From positions 2,666,001 to 2,730,000 of the forward strand of contig NZ_BLPG01000001.1 in assembly GCF_011764445.1 (NCBI RefSeq): 64,000 nt of DNA, written 5' to 3'. Within the stretch, counting starts at the first letter, position 1, and every line of letters begins with the position of its first letter. Positions 36,011 to 45,601 of the stretch are shown here, piece by piece. The notes below the pieces were generated by a model. That model was not told the DNA's origin. It worked only from the letters and a program-made list of their open reading frames with translations, and made no database searches. A program made the position numbers and the translations under genes. The stretch is from Phytohabitans rumicis (GTDB taxonomy: Bacteria > Actinomycetota > Actinomycetes > Mycobacteriales > Micromonosporaceae).

Positions 36011-36898
36011 TCATCCCGCAAGCGCGAGTGCGGCCGCCACGAGATCCGGGCGGGTCGCGTCGAGCCACCCGATCCGCGGGTCGCGGCGGAACCAGGTGCG
36101 CTGCCGGCGCACGAACCGCCGGGTGGCGCGCACGGTCTCGTCCCGCGCCTCGTCCCGCGTGGCGGCGCCGTCCAGGTACGCCAGCACCTGCTGGTAGCCG
36201 AGCGCCCGGCTGGCGGTGCGCCCGTCCCGCAGGCCCTGCTCGGCAAGCGCCGCGGTCTCCTCGACCAGCCCGTCCGCGAACATCTGGTCCACCCGCGTCT
36301 CCACCCGGACCGCCACGTCGGGCCGGTCGACGCCGATCTGGATGGCGTCGTAGTAGGGCTTGGGATCGGGCAGCGACGCGGTGAACGGCGCCCCGGTCAG
36401 CTCGATCACCTCCAGCGCCCGGACGATCCGCCGGCCGTTGCTGGGCAGGATCTTGGTGGCCGCGGCCGGGTCGGCGGCGCGCAGGCGCTCGTACAGACTC
36501 GCCGGACCGTTCGCCGACAGGTCGTCTTCGAGGCGCGCGCGAACCGCCGCGTCGGTGCCCGGGAACTCGAACTCCTCCAGCACCGCCCGCACGTACAGCC
36601 CGGAGCCGCCGACCACGATCGGCACCCGGCCGCGCGCCCGGATGCCGTCCACCGCCGCGCGGGCCAGCCGCTGGTACGCCGCGACGCTCGCCGGCTCGGT
36701 CACCGCCCAGATGTCGAGCACATGGTGCGGCACGTCCTCGCGTTCGGCCGGGGTGAGCTTGGCGGTGCCGATGTCCATGCCCCGGTAGAGCTGCATCGAG
36801 TCGGCGTTGACCACCTCGCCGCCGAGCGCGTGGGCGAGCGCGATGCTCAGCGCCGACTTACCGGCCGCGGTCGGCCCCACCACGGCGATGACGCTCAC
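36011..36898 (-). CDS. miaA: tRNA dimethylallyltransferase
   Basis: 295 residues from GTG 36898, which overlaps the previous stop as GTGA. P-loop VGPTAAGKSALS is at the N-terminus, followed by NADSMQLYRGMDIGTAK, HHVLDIWAVTEP and VGGSGLYVRAVLE, and a C-terminal RRFVRRQRTWFRRDPRI. MiaA adds the isopentenyl group to A37 of tRNAs reading UNN codons; miaB, which methylthiolates the same base, lies 7 kb away in the same direction. The gene is coupled to the LigB-like gene before it and precedes dapF. Confidence 0.97.
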   Translation of the reverse strand: MSVIAVVGPTAAGKSALSIALAHALGGEVVNADSMQLYRGMDIGTAKLTPAEREDVPHHVLDIWAVTEPASVAAYQRLARAAVDGIRARGRVPIVVGGSGLYVRAVLEEFEFPGTDAAVRARLEDDLSANGPASLYERLRAADPAAATKILPSNGRRIVRALEVIELTGAPFTASLPDPKPYYDAIQIGVDRPDVAVRVETRVDQMFADGLVEETAALAEQGLRDGRTASRALGYQQVLAYLDGAATRDEARDETVRATRRFVRRQRTWFRRDPRIGWLDATRPDLVAAALALAG

Positions 36899-37584
36899 AC
36901 CCGCTCCCAGGTCGCCACGAAGTACGCCACGCCGTAGGGCGCGTCGTCGTACTCCAGGGTGGCCCGCCACCGCCCGCCGGCGGCGGCCGCGGCCAGCACC
37001 TGCCATGGCGCCCGCCCGGCGACCATCAGCTCCGCGGACAGCACCGGGTCCAGCCCGAGCAGGGCGTCCAGGTCCGCCGTCGCCAAGGCCCGCGCGACCA
37101 TTTCGTCGTACGGCTTGGCGCGCGGGTCGTCGTACCCGGGGGCCTGGATGCCCCGGCACGCCGACCCGTCCCCCATCACGAGCAGCGCCCATGGATCGCC
37201 GTCATCCCCGAGGCGGCGGCCGAACCTCACGCATCCATCGGCCGGTTCGTCCGCGGCGACGGTGGCCATCCGGTAGGTGTGGTTCTGACCCAGTGCCCGA
37301 TTGACCAACCAGGCACCAACCGAAAGGCTGAGGGGCAGCGGAGTGCGCGGATCGCCGTCGGGCAGCCCCCACGGCGAAAAGGACCCCCGGGTCGGAGATA
37401 CATAGTCTATTGTCGATGAATCGCTACCCAGGACCAGCAGCGACCGGGCGCCGGACGAGGCGATCCGGCGTATCGCCACGTCGCATGCGGCGCGCAACCC
37501 CGCCAATTCGGGGGCCGCGCCGCTGGCGATCTCTGGGACGATCATGGGCGGATAGGGACAGACCGCAGCGGCGACCAGGGGCAC
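36895..37584 (-). CDS. Class III extradiol dioxygenase LigB-like protein
   Basis: 229 residues from GTG 37584. The sequence VPLVAAAVCPYPPMIVPEI, VLGSDSSTIDYVSP, and WALLVMGDGSACRG with a later ELMVAGRAPWQVL follow the LigB-like domain found next to miaA in actinobacteria. The usual two His and Glu iron ligands are not all recognisable (PYPP in place of a typical PHPP), so it may not be an active dioxygenase. Function unknown. Its stop overlaps the miaA start by four bases. Confidence 0.75.
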   Translation of the reverse strand: MPLVAAAVCPYPPMIVPEIASGAAPELAGLRAACDVAIRRIASSGARSLLVLGSDSSTIDYVSPTRGSFSPWGLPDGDPRTPLPLSLSVGAWLVNRALGQNHTYRMATVAADEPADGCVRFGRRLGDDGDPWALLVMGDGSACRGIQAPGYDDPRAKPYDEMVARALATADLDALLGLDPVLSAELMVAGRAPWQVLAAAAAGGRWRATLEYDDAPYGVAYFVATWERV

Positions 37585-37790
37585 GTCAATACGGTAGCTG
37601 TCAGGCAACTGTGTCAGGCGCAAGGCGACCAAGGACACCGTATGGTCACGGTCAACCGCAAGCGCTCGACGGGGACCGGGTTGGACCTGTGACAATGCCG
37701 GGAGATACTCCGCTGCAAACATACTGCGCTGTGGCGGTGGCCGCCGGGTAACCCCCACCCGACGGTGCCGGGAAGAACGAGGATGGGCAC

Positions 37791-38999
37791 ATGAGCGACT
37801 GGACCGCCTTCGGTCGAGTGGACGCCGACGGCACGGTGTATGTCAAGACCGCAGAAGGCGAGCGCGTGGTCGGGTCCTGGCAAGCAGGGCCACCGGAGGA
37901 GGGTTTGGCCCATTTCGCACGCCGGTTCGCCGACAAGGTCACCGAGGTCAATCTGGTCGAGGCCCGCCTGAATTCCGGCGCCGCGGACGCGGCCCATTCC
38001 CTGGCGAGCGTGCGGCGCCTGCGGGCCGAGCTCGCCGAGGCGCACGTGGTCGGTGACATCGACGGGCTGTGCGCCCGGCTGGACAAGCTCTCCAGCCTCG
38101 CCGAGCAGAAGGCCGGCGAGGCGCGCGCCGCTCGCGAGGCGGCTCGTGCCGAGGCGCTGACCCGCAAGACCACCCTGGTCGAGGAGGCCGAAAAGCTGGC
38201 CGCCGAGTCGACCGGCTGGAAGACGGCCGGGGACCGGCTCAAGGAGATCCTCGACGAGTGGAAGACCATCCGCGGCGTCGACAAGAAGACCGACGGCGAG
38301 CTGTGGAAGCGGTTCGCCGCGGCCCGTGACTCGTTCACCCGCCGGCGGGGCGCCCACTTCGCGACCCTCGACGCCCAGCGCAAGCAGGCCCAGGGCGCCA
38401 AGGAGTCGCTCGTGGTCGAGGCCGAGACGCTCACCGAGTCCACCGACTGGGCGTCCACGGCCGCCCGGCTCAAGGACCTCATGGCCCAGTGGAAGGCCGC
38501 CCCCCGCGCCTCGAAGGAGGCCGAGCAGCGGCTCTGGGAGCGGTTCCGGGCGGCCCAGGACGCGTTCTTCACGCGGCGCAGCGAGGTCTTCTCGGCCCGC
38601 GACGCCGAGCAGCGCGGCAACCTCGACCGCAAGCACGCGCTGCTTTCCGAGGCCGAGGCGATCGACGTCGACGCCGACCCGCGCGCCGCGCAGGCCAAGC
38701 TGCGCGAGATCCAGGGCCAGTGGCACGACGCCGGCCGGGTGCCGCGCGAGTCGGCCACCGGTCTGGACCGCCGGCTCCGCACGGTCGAGGAGCGGGTACG
38801 TCAGGCGATGGAGTCGGCGTGGCGGCGCACCGAGCCGTCGGCCAACCCGCTGCTGGCGCAGATGCGCGAGCAGGTGGCCGAGGCCGAGGCGCGGCTCAAC
38901 CGGGCGCGCGCGGCGGGCGACGCCAAGCGGATCCGCGAGGCCGAGCAGGCCCTCGCGTCGAAGCGGCAGTTCCTCCAGCTGGCCGAGCAGACGTCATAG
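37791..38999 (+). CDS. DUF349 coiled-coil protein
   Basis: 402 residues. A short N-terminal beta domain (DWTAFGRVDADGTVYVKTAEG) is followed by several DUF349 repeats of helical pairs: LKEILDEWKTI, LKDLMAQWKAAPR, LREIQGQWHDAGRVPR, each with the conserved W and RxxE/LWxRF motif. The protein should be mainly coiled-coil and cytoplasmic. Family function is not established; such proteins are linked to miaA/miaB regions in actinobacteria. It starts divergently from the LigB-like gene and is followed by a hairpin. Confidence 0.85.
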   Translation: MSDWTAFGRVDADGTVYVKTAEGERVVGSWQAGPPEEGLAHFARRFADKVTEVNLVEARLNSGAADAAHSLASVRRLRAELAEAHVVGDIDGLCARLDKLSSLAEQKAGEARAAREAARAEALTRKTTLVEEAEKLAAESTGWKTAGDRLKEILDEWKTIRGVDKKTDGELWKRFAAARDSFTRRRGAHFATLDAQRKQAQGAKESLVVEAETLTESTDWASTAARLKDLMAQWKAAPRASKEAEQRLWERFRAAQDAFFTRRSEVFSARDAEQRGNLDRKHALLSEAEAIDVDADPRAAQAKLREIQGQWHDAGRVPRESATGLDRRLRTVEERVRQAMESAWRRTEPSANPLLAQMREQVAEAEARLNRARAAGDAKRIREAEQALASKRQFLQLAEQTS

Positions 39000-39004
39000 T
39001 TTTT

Positions 39005-39058
39005 GTGATCAGGGCGTCCTTCAAGTCGTCATAGCGACTTGAGGGACGCCTTGATCAC
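39005..39058. terminator. Hairpin between convergent genes
   Basis: Arms 39005-39028 and 39035-39058 are 24 bases with two mismatches and a six-base loop. It lies five bases after the DUF349 stop. The right arm and loop overlap the last codons of the convergent TetR gene, so its C-terminal residues are encoded in the hairpin. Confidence 0.8.
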
Positions 39059-39620
39059 GAAGGACGCGCGGCAGGCCGAGCACCGCCGCGGCGGCGTCCA
39101 GCAGGGTGCCGCGGATCACGGCGGGCGACACGTCGGCCAGGATGGGCAGCGGGTTGAGGGCGGCGCCGAGCGCCTCGGCGGCCGCCACCGCACGGATCCG
39201 CTCGACGTCGGTCGGGTCCGGGCCGGCCAGCCACGTGTGCAACCGGCTGGCCAGCTCGATCACCTCGGCCCAGATCGGCTGGATCGTGGCGAGCACCGCG
39301 GGGACGTCGCGCATGAAGAGGGCGCACGCGCTGCGGTGCCGCAGCATGACGTCGAGGAACTGGCCGAGCACCACGCGGACCGTGTCCGGGTTGTGCGGCT
39401 GGCTCTCCGCGTACTCCACCGCCCAGCGCCAGTCGTCGACGAGCGGCTGCACCAGCGCGAGCAGGAGCGCCTGCTTCGACGGGTAGTGGTAGTAGAGCGA
39501 TGCCTTGGTCATCCCGACCCGGTCGGCGATCTCGCGCAGGCTGGTCTGCTCGTACCCCTGCGCGGTGAACAACTCCATCGCCACGGCACGGATCCGGGCC
39601 TTGGTGTCTTCAGCGACCAC
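39021..39620 (-). CDS. TetR family transcriptional regulator
   Basis: 199 residues from GTG 39620 with GAGGAGG nine bases before. N-terminal HTH: MELFTAQGYEQTSLREIADRVG then MTKASLYYHYPSKQALL, canonical for TetR. The ligand domain is helical and unassigned. It is divergent from an MMPL-family transporter, and a strong palindrome at 39746-39781 in the shared region is the likely operator, so it probably represses the exporter and itself. The last 13 residues run through the terminator hairpin and are likely of little structural value. Confidence 0.9.
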   Translation of the reverse strand: MVAEDTKARIRAVAMELFTAQGYEQTSLREIADRVGMTKASLYYHYPSKQALLLALVQPLVDDWRWAVEYAESQPHNPDTVRVVLGQFLDVMLRHRSACALFMRDVPAVLATIQPIWAEVIELASRLHTWLAGPDPTDVERIRAVAAAEALGAALNPLPILADVSPAVIRGTLLDAAAAVLGLPRVLRDQGVPQVAMTT

Positions 39621-39745
39621 GGTCGTGCACCTCCTCAGCGGGCCGATCGTATCTACCTATACCCCCGCACGCACTCTCAGCACCCTCTCAGCACACCTCC
39701 GGCATCATCCTGTGAATCGACTTGCCATACGCTGAGATCCTATCT

Positions 39746-39781
39746 ACCGTGCGGCAGGTAGGCATCTACTTGCCGGACGGT
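39746..39781. promoter_or_regulatory. Likely TetR operator palindrome
   Basis: Arms 39746-39761 (ACCGTGCGGCAGGTAG) and 39766-39781 are inverted repeats of 16 bases with two mismatches and a 4-base centre. It is 30 bases upstream of the MMPL start and in the shared TetR/MMPL promoter region. Half-site pieces (TATCTACCTATAC-type) also occur near 39651. Binding is inferred. Confidence 0.7.
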
Positions 39782-39811
39782 AAGGACCGACGGTCGACTT
39801 GAGGGGGAGTC

Positions 39812-41980
39812 ATGTTCGAACGGTTGGGGCGCTTCGTCGTCTACAACCCGTGGAAGGTCATCCTGGGGTGGGTGATCGCCGCGGCCGCCATCGTCGTCTT
39901 CGCGCCCACGCTGTCCGACGTCACCAGCTCGGACCAGGCGAACTTCCTGCCCAACAGCTACGAGTCGGTCAAGGCGCAGGAGCTGGCCGAGTCCGCGTTC
40001 GGGGAGTCCAGCGACTCGACCGCCACGATCGTCGTACGGCGTACCGACGGCCAGCCGCTGACCGACGCGGACTCCTCGATGGTCGGCACGCTGGCCCAGA
40101 AGGTCCAGTCCGCCAACATCGAGCGGGTCACCGGCGTGGTCACCGGGCCGCAGGCGGTCTCGCCCAACAAGCAGGTGCAGCTCGTCAGCGCCGGCCTGGA
40201 AGGGCTCCCCGACGACCAGAAGGTGATGGACGCGGTCCAGTCGATCCGCGACATCGCCAAGTCCGAGGTCACCGGGTCGCCGCTGACCCTCGCCGTCACC
40301 GGCGACGTGGCGATGCAGCTGGACAACCAGGACGCCTTCGAGAACGCGTTCGTGATCGTCGGTATCGCCACGGTCGCGCTGATCATCATCCTGCTGCTGG
40401 TGATCTACCGCAGCCCGATCGCGGCTCTGCTGCCGATCGTCACGGTCGGCGTCGTGAGCGCCATCGCGCCCGGCCTGATCGCCCTGGTGGCGAAGGCGAC
40501 CGACCTGCAGGTCGACCAGTCACTGCAGATCATCCTGACCATCGTCCTGTACGGCGTCGGCACCGACTACATCCTGTTCCTGCTCTTCCGGTACCGGGAG
40601 CGGCTGCGCGCCGGCGACGACCGCAAGGAGGGCCTGGTCAAGTCCGTCGCGCGGGTCGGCGAGGTCATCGCCTCGGCCGCGGGCGCCATCGTGATCGCGT
40701 TCATGGCGCTGCTGCTGGCCGTGTTCGGCGCGTTCACCAGTCTCGGGCCGTCGCTGTCGATCGCGGTGGCGCTGATGGCGATCGCGGCGGTGACGCTGGT
40801 CCCCGCGGTCGTCTCGCTGTTCGGCCCGAAGGTCTTCTGGCCGTCCAAGTCCTGGCAGCGCGCCCCGCGCGGGAGCGTGATGCAGGCCGTCGGCAGGTTC
40901 GTCGGCCGGCGGCCGGCCGTGGTGGCGCTCGCGTCCGGCGGCCTGATGGTGGCCCTGGCGCTGGGCTCGCTCGCCATGCAGACCGACTACGACCAGACCG
41001 CGCAGCTCCCCGAGGACACCGAGTCCTCGCAGGGCTTCCGCGACCTGCAGGCCGGCTTCCCGCCTGGTGCGCTCAACCCCACCACCGTGTACGTCCGCAG
41101 CGACAGCGGGCAGCGGCTCGACCAGGCCGCCCTGGACCAGTACGCGAACAAGCTCAAGGAGGTGCCCGGCGTCGGCCAGGTCATGGCCGGTCCGGCCGGG
41201 TTGGCCACGCTGAGCCAGGACGGGACGGCGGCCCAGATCAGCCTGCTGCTGGCCGACAGCCCGTACTCGCAGGAGGCCCTCGACCTGGCCGGTGACGAGC
41301 TGCGCGACGTGGCGCACGCCAACACCCCGTCCGGGACCACCGCGTACGTGGGCGGCGCGACCTCGGTCTTCGCCGACATCCGGGACGCCAACGGCCGGGA
41401 CCTGCGGGTCATCTTCCCGGTGGCGGGCGCGCTCATCGCGTTGATCCTGGCGCTGCTGCTGCGGGCCGTCGTGGCGCCGCTCTACCTGATGCTCGCGGTG
41501 GTGCTGGGCTTCTTCACCACGCTCGGCACGACGGTCCTGGTCTTCCAGGGCATCGGCGACCGGGCCGGGCTGTCGTTCATGCTGCCCACGATCCTGTACC
41601 TCTTCGTGGTGGCGATCGGCACCGACTACAACATCCTGATGATCGCCCGGCTCCGCGAGGAGGCGCGGCTCGGCAACGACCCGCGTACGGCGGCCGACCT
41701 GGCCGTCGAGCACGGCGGCCCGTCCGTCGCCGCGGCCGGTCTGATCCTGGCCGGCACGTTCGCCTCGATGATGCTGGGCGGCATCGCGTTCCTCACCGAG
41801 ATGGGCTTCGCGGTCGCCATCGGCATCGCCATCTCGGCGTTCGTGATGTCGATGTTCCTGGTGCCGAGCCTCACCGCGCTGCTGGGCCGCAAGGCATGGT
41901 GGCCCGGACACGGCGACGCACCCAGCGGCACCGCCGAGCCGGCCGAGGAACGCGAACCCGTGGCCGCAGCTACCCATTAG
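39812..41980 (+). CDS. MMPL/RND-family membrane transporter
   Basis: 722 residues. Twelve transmembrane segments are arranged in two halves, each with a large extracellular loop after the first helix. The proton-relay motif GTDYILFLLFRYRE in the first half and GTDYNILMIARLREE in the second mark the MMPL family. The opening MFERLGRFVVYNPWKVIL is typical. Such transporters export lipids, siderophores or drugs; the substrate is unknown. Divergent TetR gene and operator suggest ligand-induced expression. Followed by a perfect terminator. Confidence 0.9.
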   Translation: MFERLGRFVVYNPWKVILGWVIAAAAIVVFAPTLSDVTSSDQANFLPNSYESVKAQELAESAFGESSDSTATIVVRRTDGQPLTDADSSMVGTLAQKVQSANIERVTGVVTGPQAVSPNKQVQLVSAGLEGLPDDQKVMDAVQSIRDIAKSEVTGSPLTLAVTGDVAMQLDNQDAFENAFVIVGIATVALIIILLLVIYRSPIAALLPIVTVGVVSAIAPGLIALVAKATDLQVDQSLQIILTIVLYGVGTDYILFLLFRYRERLRAGDDRKEGLVKSVARVGEVIASAAGAIVIAFMALLLAVFGAFTSLGPSLSIAVALMAIAAVTLVPAVVSLFGPKVFWPSKSWQRAPRGSVMQAVGRFVGRRPAVVALASGGLMVALALGSLAMQTDYDQTAQLPEDTESSQGFRDLQAGFPPGALNPTTVYVRSDSGQRLDQAALDQYANKLKEVPGVGQVMAGPAGLATLSQDGTAAQISLLLADSPYSQEALDLAGDELRDVAHANTPSGTTAYVGGATSVFADIRDANGRDLRVIFPVAGALIALILALLLRAVVAPLYLMLAVVLGFFTTLGTTVLVFQGIGDRAGLSFMLPTILYLFVVAIGTDYNILMIARLREEARLGNDPRTAADLAVEHGGPSVAAAGLILAGTFASMMLGGIAFLTEMGFAVAIGIAISAFVMSMFLVPSLTALLGRKAWWPGHGDAPSGTAEPAEEREPVAAATH

Positions 41981-41997
41981 ACGTTCCTCACCCAAAG

Positions 41998-42037
41998 AAC
42001 GAAGAGGGGCTCCCCGGCGGGGGAGCCCCTCTTCGTT
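41998..42037. terminator. Perfect 18-bp terminator hairpin
   Basis: Arms 41998-42015 (AACGAAGAGGGGCTCCCC) and 42020-42037 are exact complements with a GGCG loop and a short TTTG tail. It lies 17 bases after the MMPL stop and before the cellulase gene. Confidence 0.9.
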
Positions 42038-42131
42038 TGACTCATACATTTACAAGCGTCACAATGATCCGCGGAGCCAGGGCAACGTTCTTTCCTCGAC
42101 GCTGCTTTCCTATGAACGGAGAACCCTGGCA

Positions 42132-43742
42132 ATGTCACGCAGAGCGCTTGCTAGCGCCCTTGCCGTCGCCACCACCGCCGCCGCCGGCTTCCTCGTCGCC
42201 ATCGCCATGGCACCGGCCGCGCTCGCGGCGGGCACCGGCACCGGATACCTGCGCACCAGCGGCAATAAGATCATCGACAGCACCGGCGCGACGGTACGGC
42301 TGACCGGCATCAACTGGTTCGGCATGGAGACCGACAACAAGACCTTCCACGGCCTCTGGTCGAACAACCCGTGGCGCAACCAGCTCGACAAGATGGCCAG
42401 CCTGGGCTACAACACGCTGCGCATCCCGTTCTCGAACGACGCCCTCAAGCCGGGCGCCACCGCCACGGGCATCAACGACTTCGTCAACCCGGACCTGGTC
42501 GGCAACACCCCGCTGCAGATCCTCGACAAGGTCATCAACTACGCCGGCACCAAGGGTATGCGGGTCATCCTGGACCGGCACCGCCCGACCGCAGCCGGCC
42601 AGTCCGCGCTCTGGTACACGCCGACCGTCTCCGAGGCCACCTGGATCGCGGACTGGCGGATGCTCGCCCAGCGGTACGCCGGCAACACCACCGTCATCGG
42701 TGCCGACCTGCACAACGAGCCGCACGCCGAGGGCACCAACCCGAACGCGACCGGCGCGTGCTGGGGCTGCGGCGTGGAGAGCCGCGACTGGCGCCTCGCC
42801 GCCGAGCGGGCGGGCAACGCGATCCTCGCCGTACAGTCCAACTGGCTGATCTTCGTGGAGGGCGTGAGCTGCCCGAGCGGTGGCCTGTCGAACGTCTGGG
42901 ACGGCGACCCGAGCAACGACGAGAGCTGCGGCTGGTGGGGCGGCAACCTGTCCAAGGCCGGCGCGTTCCCGGTCCGGCTCAACGTCGCGAACCGGCTGGT
43001 CTACTCACCCCACGAGTACGCCATCTCGGTGTACCACCAGGACTGGTTCGACGAGCCCAACTACCCGGCCAACATGCCGGCGCTGTGGGACGGCTTCTGG
43101 GGCTACCTCTACAAGCAGAACGTCGCCCCGATCATGATGGGCGAGTTCGGCAGCACCCTGGCCGACCCGAAGGACAAGGTCTGGCTCCAGGAGCTGATGA
43201 AGTACACCGGCACCGGGGTCAACGGCATGTCGTTCACGTACTGGTCGTGGAACCCGAACTCCGGTGACACGGGCGGCATCGCGCTGGACGACTGGACCAA
43301 CATCAACACCGAGAAGCAGGCGATCCTGCAGCCGTACCTGATCGCGCCCGTGGGCGGCAACCCGACGACCGGCCCGACGTCCGCCGGCCCGACGTCGAGC
43401 GGTCCGACCACCAACCCGACCACCTCGGCTCCCGGTGCCTGCACCGCGACGTACACGCAGACGAACGCGTGGCAGGGCGGCTTCCAGGGCAACCTGACGG
43501 TGCGCAACACCGGCGGCGCGCTCAACCCGTGGAGCGTCACCTGGACCTGGCCGTCCGGCGTGACGCTGGGCAGCGGCTGGAACGCCACCGTGACGCAGAG
43601 CGGCACGACCGTGACGGCCGCCGCGCCGACGTGGGCACCGTCGCTCGCCGCCGGCGCGTCGGTGACGATCGGCTTCACCGCGAACGGCACGGCGTCCGCA
43701 CCGGCGAGCGTCCGCCTGAACGGCGCCGCCTGCACCAGCTAG
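42132..43742 (+). CDS. Secreted GH5 cellulase with C-terminal CBM2
   Basis: 536 residues. A Sec signal peptide with a twin-arginine start (MSRRALA) ends near ALAAG. The GH5 barrel (about 36-365) has proton donor E196 in ADLHNEPH and nucleophile E338 in MMGEFGS, with LGYNTLRIPF and RLVYSPHEYA motifs. A Pro/Thr/Ser linker (GPTSAGPTSSGPTTNPTTS) leads to a CBM2 (about 433-536) with its terminal disulfide cysteines and surface tryptophans. It is an extracellular endoglucanase or related beta-1,4-glucanase. No CebR-type box is seen upstream. Confidence 0.93.
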   Translation: MSRRALASALAVATTAAAGFLVAIAMAPAALAAGTGTGYLRTSGNKIIDSTGATVRLTGINWFGMETDNKTFHGLWSNNPWRNQLDKMASLGYNTLRIPFSNDALKPGATATGINDFVNPDLVGNTPLQILDKVINYAGTKGMRVILDRHRPTAAGQSALWYTPTVSEATWIADWRMLAQRYAGNTTVIGADLHNEPHAEGTNPNATGACWGCGVESRDWRLAAERAGNAILAVQSNWLIFVEGVSCPSGGLSNVWDGDPSNDESCGWWGGNLSKAGAFPVRLNVANRLVYSPHEYAISVYHQDWFDEPNYPANMPALWDGFWGYLYKQNVAPIMMGEFGSTLADPKDKVWLQELMKYTGTGVNGMSFTYWSWNPNSGDTGGIALDDWTNINTEKQAILQPYLIAPVGGNPTTGPTSAGPTSSGPTTNPTTSAPGACTATYTQTNAWQGGFQGNLTVRNTGGALNPWSVTWTWPSGVTLGSGWNATVTQSGTTVTAAAPTWAPSLAAGASVTIGFTANGTASAPASVRLNGAACTS

Positions 43743-43747
43743 CGATC

Positions 43748-45280
43748 TCAGTCGTGGGCGCAGGCTGTCGCGGGAGCGGCGGCCTGCGCCGGCGGCGCAC
43801 CCACCGTCGGCAGTCCCAAAAGGACTCCAGGGGTACGGGGTGCCCGCCCGCTCTCCCACGCGTCGCCGGCCCGGGTGCGGCGGTGACTCAGCGGTGCACC
43901 GTCGGCGTTGAGGTGATGCGGCGCCGCGTACGTAACCACAGTGGACACGACATCGCCGGGCCGGATCTGCGCCGCCCCACCGGTCGCGCCGTGCTGGCCG
44001 TTCGCTCCGGCTGGCGCCGTCGCGAAATGAACGAGCCGGCCGTCGCGGGCCCGCCCGGACATCCGCCCGGTGCGGCTGTCCTTGCGGCCCTCCCCCACGG
44101 CCACCAGCAGCTCGACCGTCTCACCCACGAGCGCCTTGTTTTCCGCCCAGGTGACGTCTTCGACGACCGCCATCAGCCGCTCGTACCGCTCCTGCACCAC
44201 CTGCTTCGGCAGCTGGTCGGGCATCGACGCGGCCGGCGTACCCGGGCGCTTGGAGTACTGGAACGTGAACGCGCTGGCGAAGCGGGCCGCCCGCACCACG
44301 TCGAGCGTGCGCTGGAAGTCCTCTTCGGTCTCGCCGGGGAAGCCCACGATGATGTCGGTGGTGATGGCCGCGTCCGGCATGGCGGCGCGGACGTTCTCGA
44401 TGATGCCGAGGTACTTGTCCGCCCGGTACGAGCGGCGCATCGCCTTGAGCACCGCGTCGGAGCCGGACTGCAGCGGCATGTGCAACTGGTGGCACACGTT
44501 CGGCGTATCGGCCATGGCCGCGATCACGTCGTCGGTGAAGTCCTTCGGGTGCGGGCTGGTGAAGCGCACCCGCTCCAGGCCGTCCACCCCGCCGCACGCC
44601 CGCAGCAGCTTGCCGAACGCGAGGCGGTCGCCGAACTCCACGCCGTACGAGTTGACGTTCTGGCCGAGCAGCGTCACCTCGAGCACGCCCTCGGCGACCA
44701 GCGCCTCGACCTCCGCGAGAACCTCGCCCGGCCGCCGGTCCTTCTCCTTGCCGCGCAGCGCGGGCACGATGCAGAAGGTGCAGGTGTTGTTGCACCCGAC
44801 CGAGATCGAGACCCAGCCCGCGTACGTCGACTCGCGGCGCGCCGGCAGCGTCGAGGGGAAGACCTCCAGCGACTCCAGGATCTCCACCTCGGCCTCGGCG
44901 TTGTGCCGGGCGCGCTCCAGCAGCGCCGGCAGCGAGCCGATGTTGTGGGTGCCGAAGACCACGTCGACCCAGGGCGCCTTGGCGACGATCTCGCCGCGGT
45001 CCTTCTGCGCGAGGCAGCCGCCGACCGCGATCTGCATCCCGGGGTGCTGGTCCTTCACGGGACGCAGGTGACCGAGGTTGCCGTAGAGCCGGTTGTCGGC
45101 GTTCTCCCGTACCGCGCAGGTGTTGAACACCACGACGTCCGGATTGTCCGACTCGGCGGCGCGCACGTAGCCGGCCTGTTCCATCAGGCCGGATATCCGC
45201 TCGGAGTCGTGGACGTTCATCTGGCAGCCGTACGTCCGCACCTGGTAGGTACGCGGGCTGCCCTCAGTTGCGGTACTCAT
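43748..45280 (-). CDS. miaB: tRNA-2-methylthio-N6-dimethylallyladenosine synthase
   Basis: 510 residues from ATG 45280. The UPF0004 domain ([18 protein letters not shown] with the first FeS cysteine, [12 protein letters not shown]), radical [18 protein letters not shown] and a TRAM domain ([22 protein letters not shown]) are all present. It methylthiolates i6A37, the product of MiaA. The tail after the TRAM domain is Ala/Pro-rich and longer than usual. It is convergent with the cellulase and divergent from a small DUF2277 gene. Confidence 0.97.
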   Translation of the reverse strand: MSTATEGSPRTYQVRTYGCQMNVHDSERISGLMEQAGYVRAAESDNPDVVVFNTCAVRENADNRLYGNLGHLRPVKDQHPGMQIAVGGCLAQKDRGEIVAKAPWVDVVFGTHNIGSLPALLERARHNAEAEVEILESLEVFPSTLPARRESTYAGWVSISVGCNNTCTFCIVPALRGKEKDRRPGEVLAEVEALVAEGVLEVTLLGQNVNSYGVEFGDRLAFGKLLRACGGVDGLERVRFTSPHPKDFTDDVIAAMADTPNVCHQLHMPLQSGSDAVLKAMRRSYRADKYLGIIENVRAAMPDAAITTDIIVGFPGETEEDFQRTLDVVRAARFASAFTFQYSKRPGTPAASMPDQLPKQVVQERYERLMAVVEDVTWAENKALVGETVELLVAVGEGRKDSRTGRMSGRARDGRLVHFATAPAGANGQHGATGGAAQIRPGDVVSTVVTYAAPHHLNADGAPLSHRRTRAGDAWESGRAPRTPGVLLGLPTVGAPPAQAAAPATACAHD

Positions 45281-45316
45281 GACAGTGACCAGAGTATCGG
45301 GCGAGGGAGGACTGCC

Positions 45317-45601
45317 ATGTGCCGGAGCATCGTCACGCTGCGGGAGCCGTACACGGAAGATGTGACCGACGCGGATATCGAGGCGGCCGCGCTGCAGTAC
45401 ATCCGCAAGGTCTCGGGATTCCGTACCCCCGCCGCTCATAACGCCGAGGCGTTTCACGCCGCGGTCGCCGCGGTGGCCGACGCCACGCGGACGCTGCTCG
45501 CCGACCTCGTGGTGCGCCCCAGCCCGACCGCCCTCACGCCGGCCGAGCGGACCGAGGCGAAGCGTCAGGCCAGGGCCAGGTCGGCCAGCGCCACCACCTG
45601 A
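45317..45601 (+). CDS. DUF2277 family protein
   Basis: 94 residues with GAGGGAGG before ATG 45317. The opening [20 protein letters not shown] and [14 protein letters not shown] are the DUF2277 signature, a small alpha-helical protein common in actinobacteria. Role unknown. Its 3' end overlaps the convergent next gene by 37 bases. It is divergent from miaB, 36 bases away. Confidence 0.85.
   Translation: MCRSIVTLREPYTEDVTDADIEAAALQYIRKVSGFRTPAAHNAEAFHAAVAAVADATRTLLADLVVRPSPTALTPAERTEAKRQARARSASATT

Noticed and set aside
42040-42131. CebR-type operator upstream of the cellulase
   Set aside because: I looked for the TGGGAGCGCTCCCA palindrome and did not find it.
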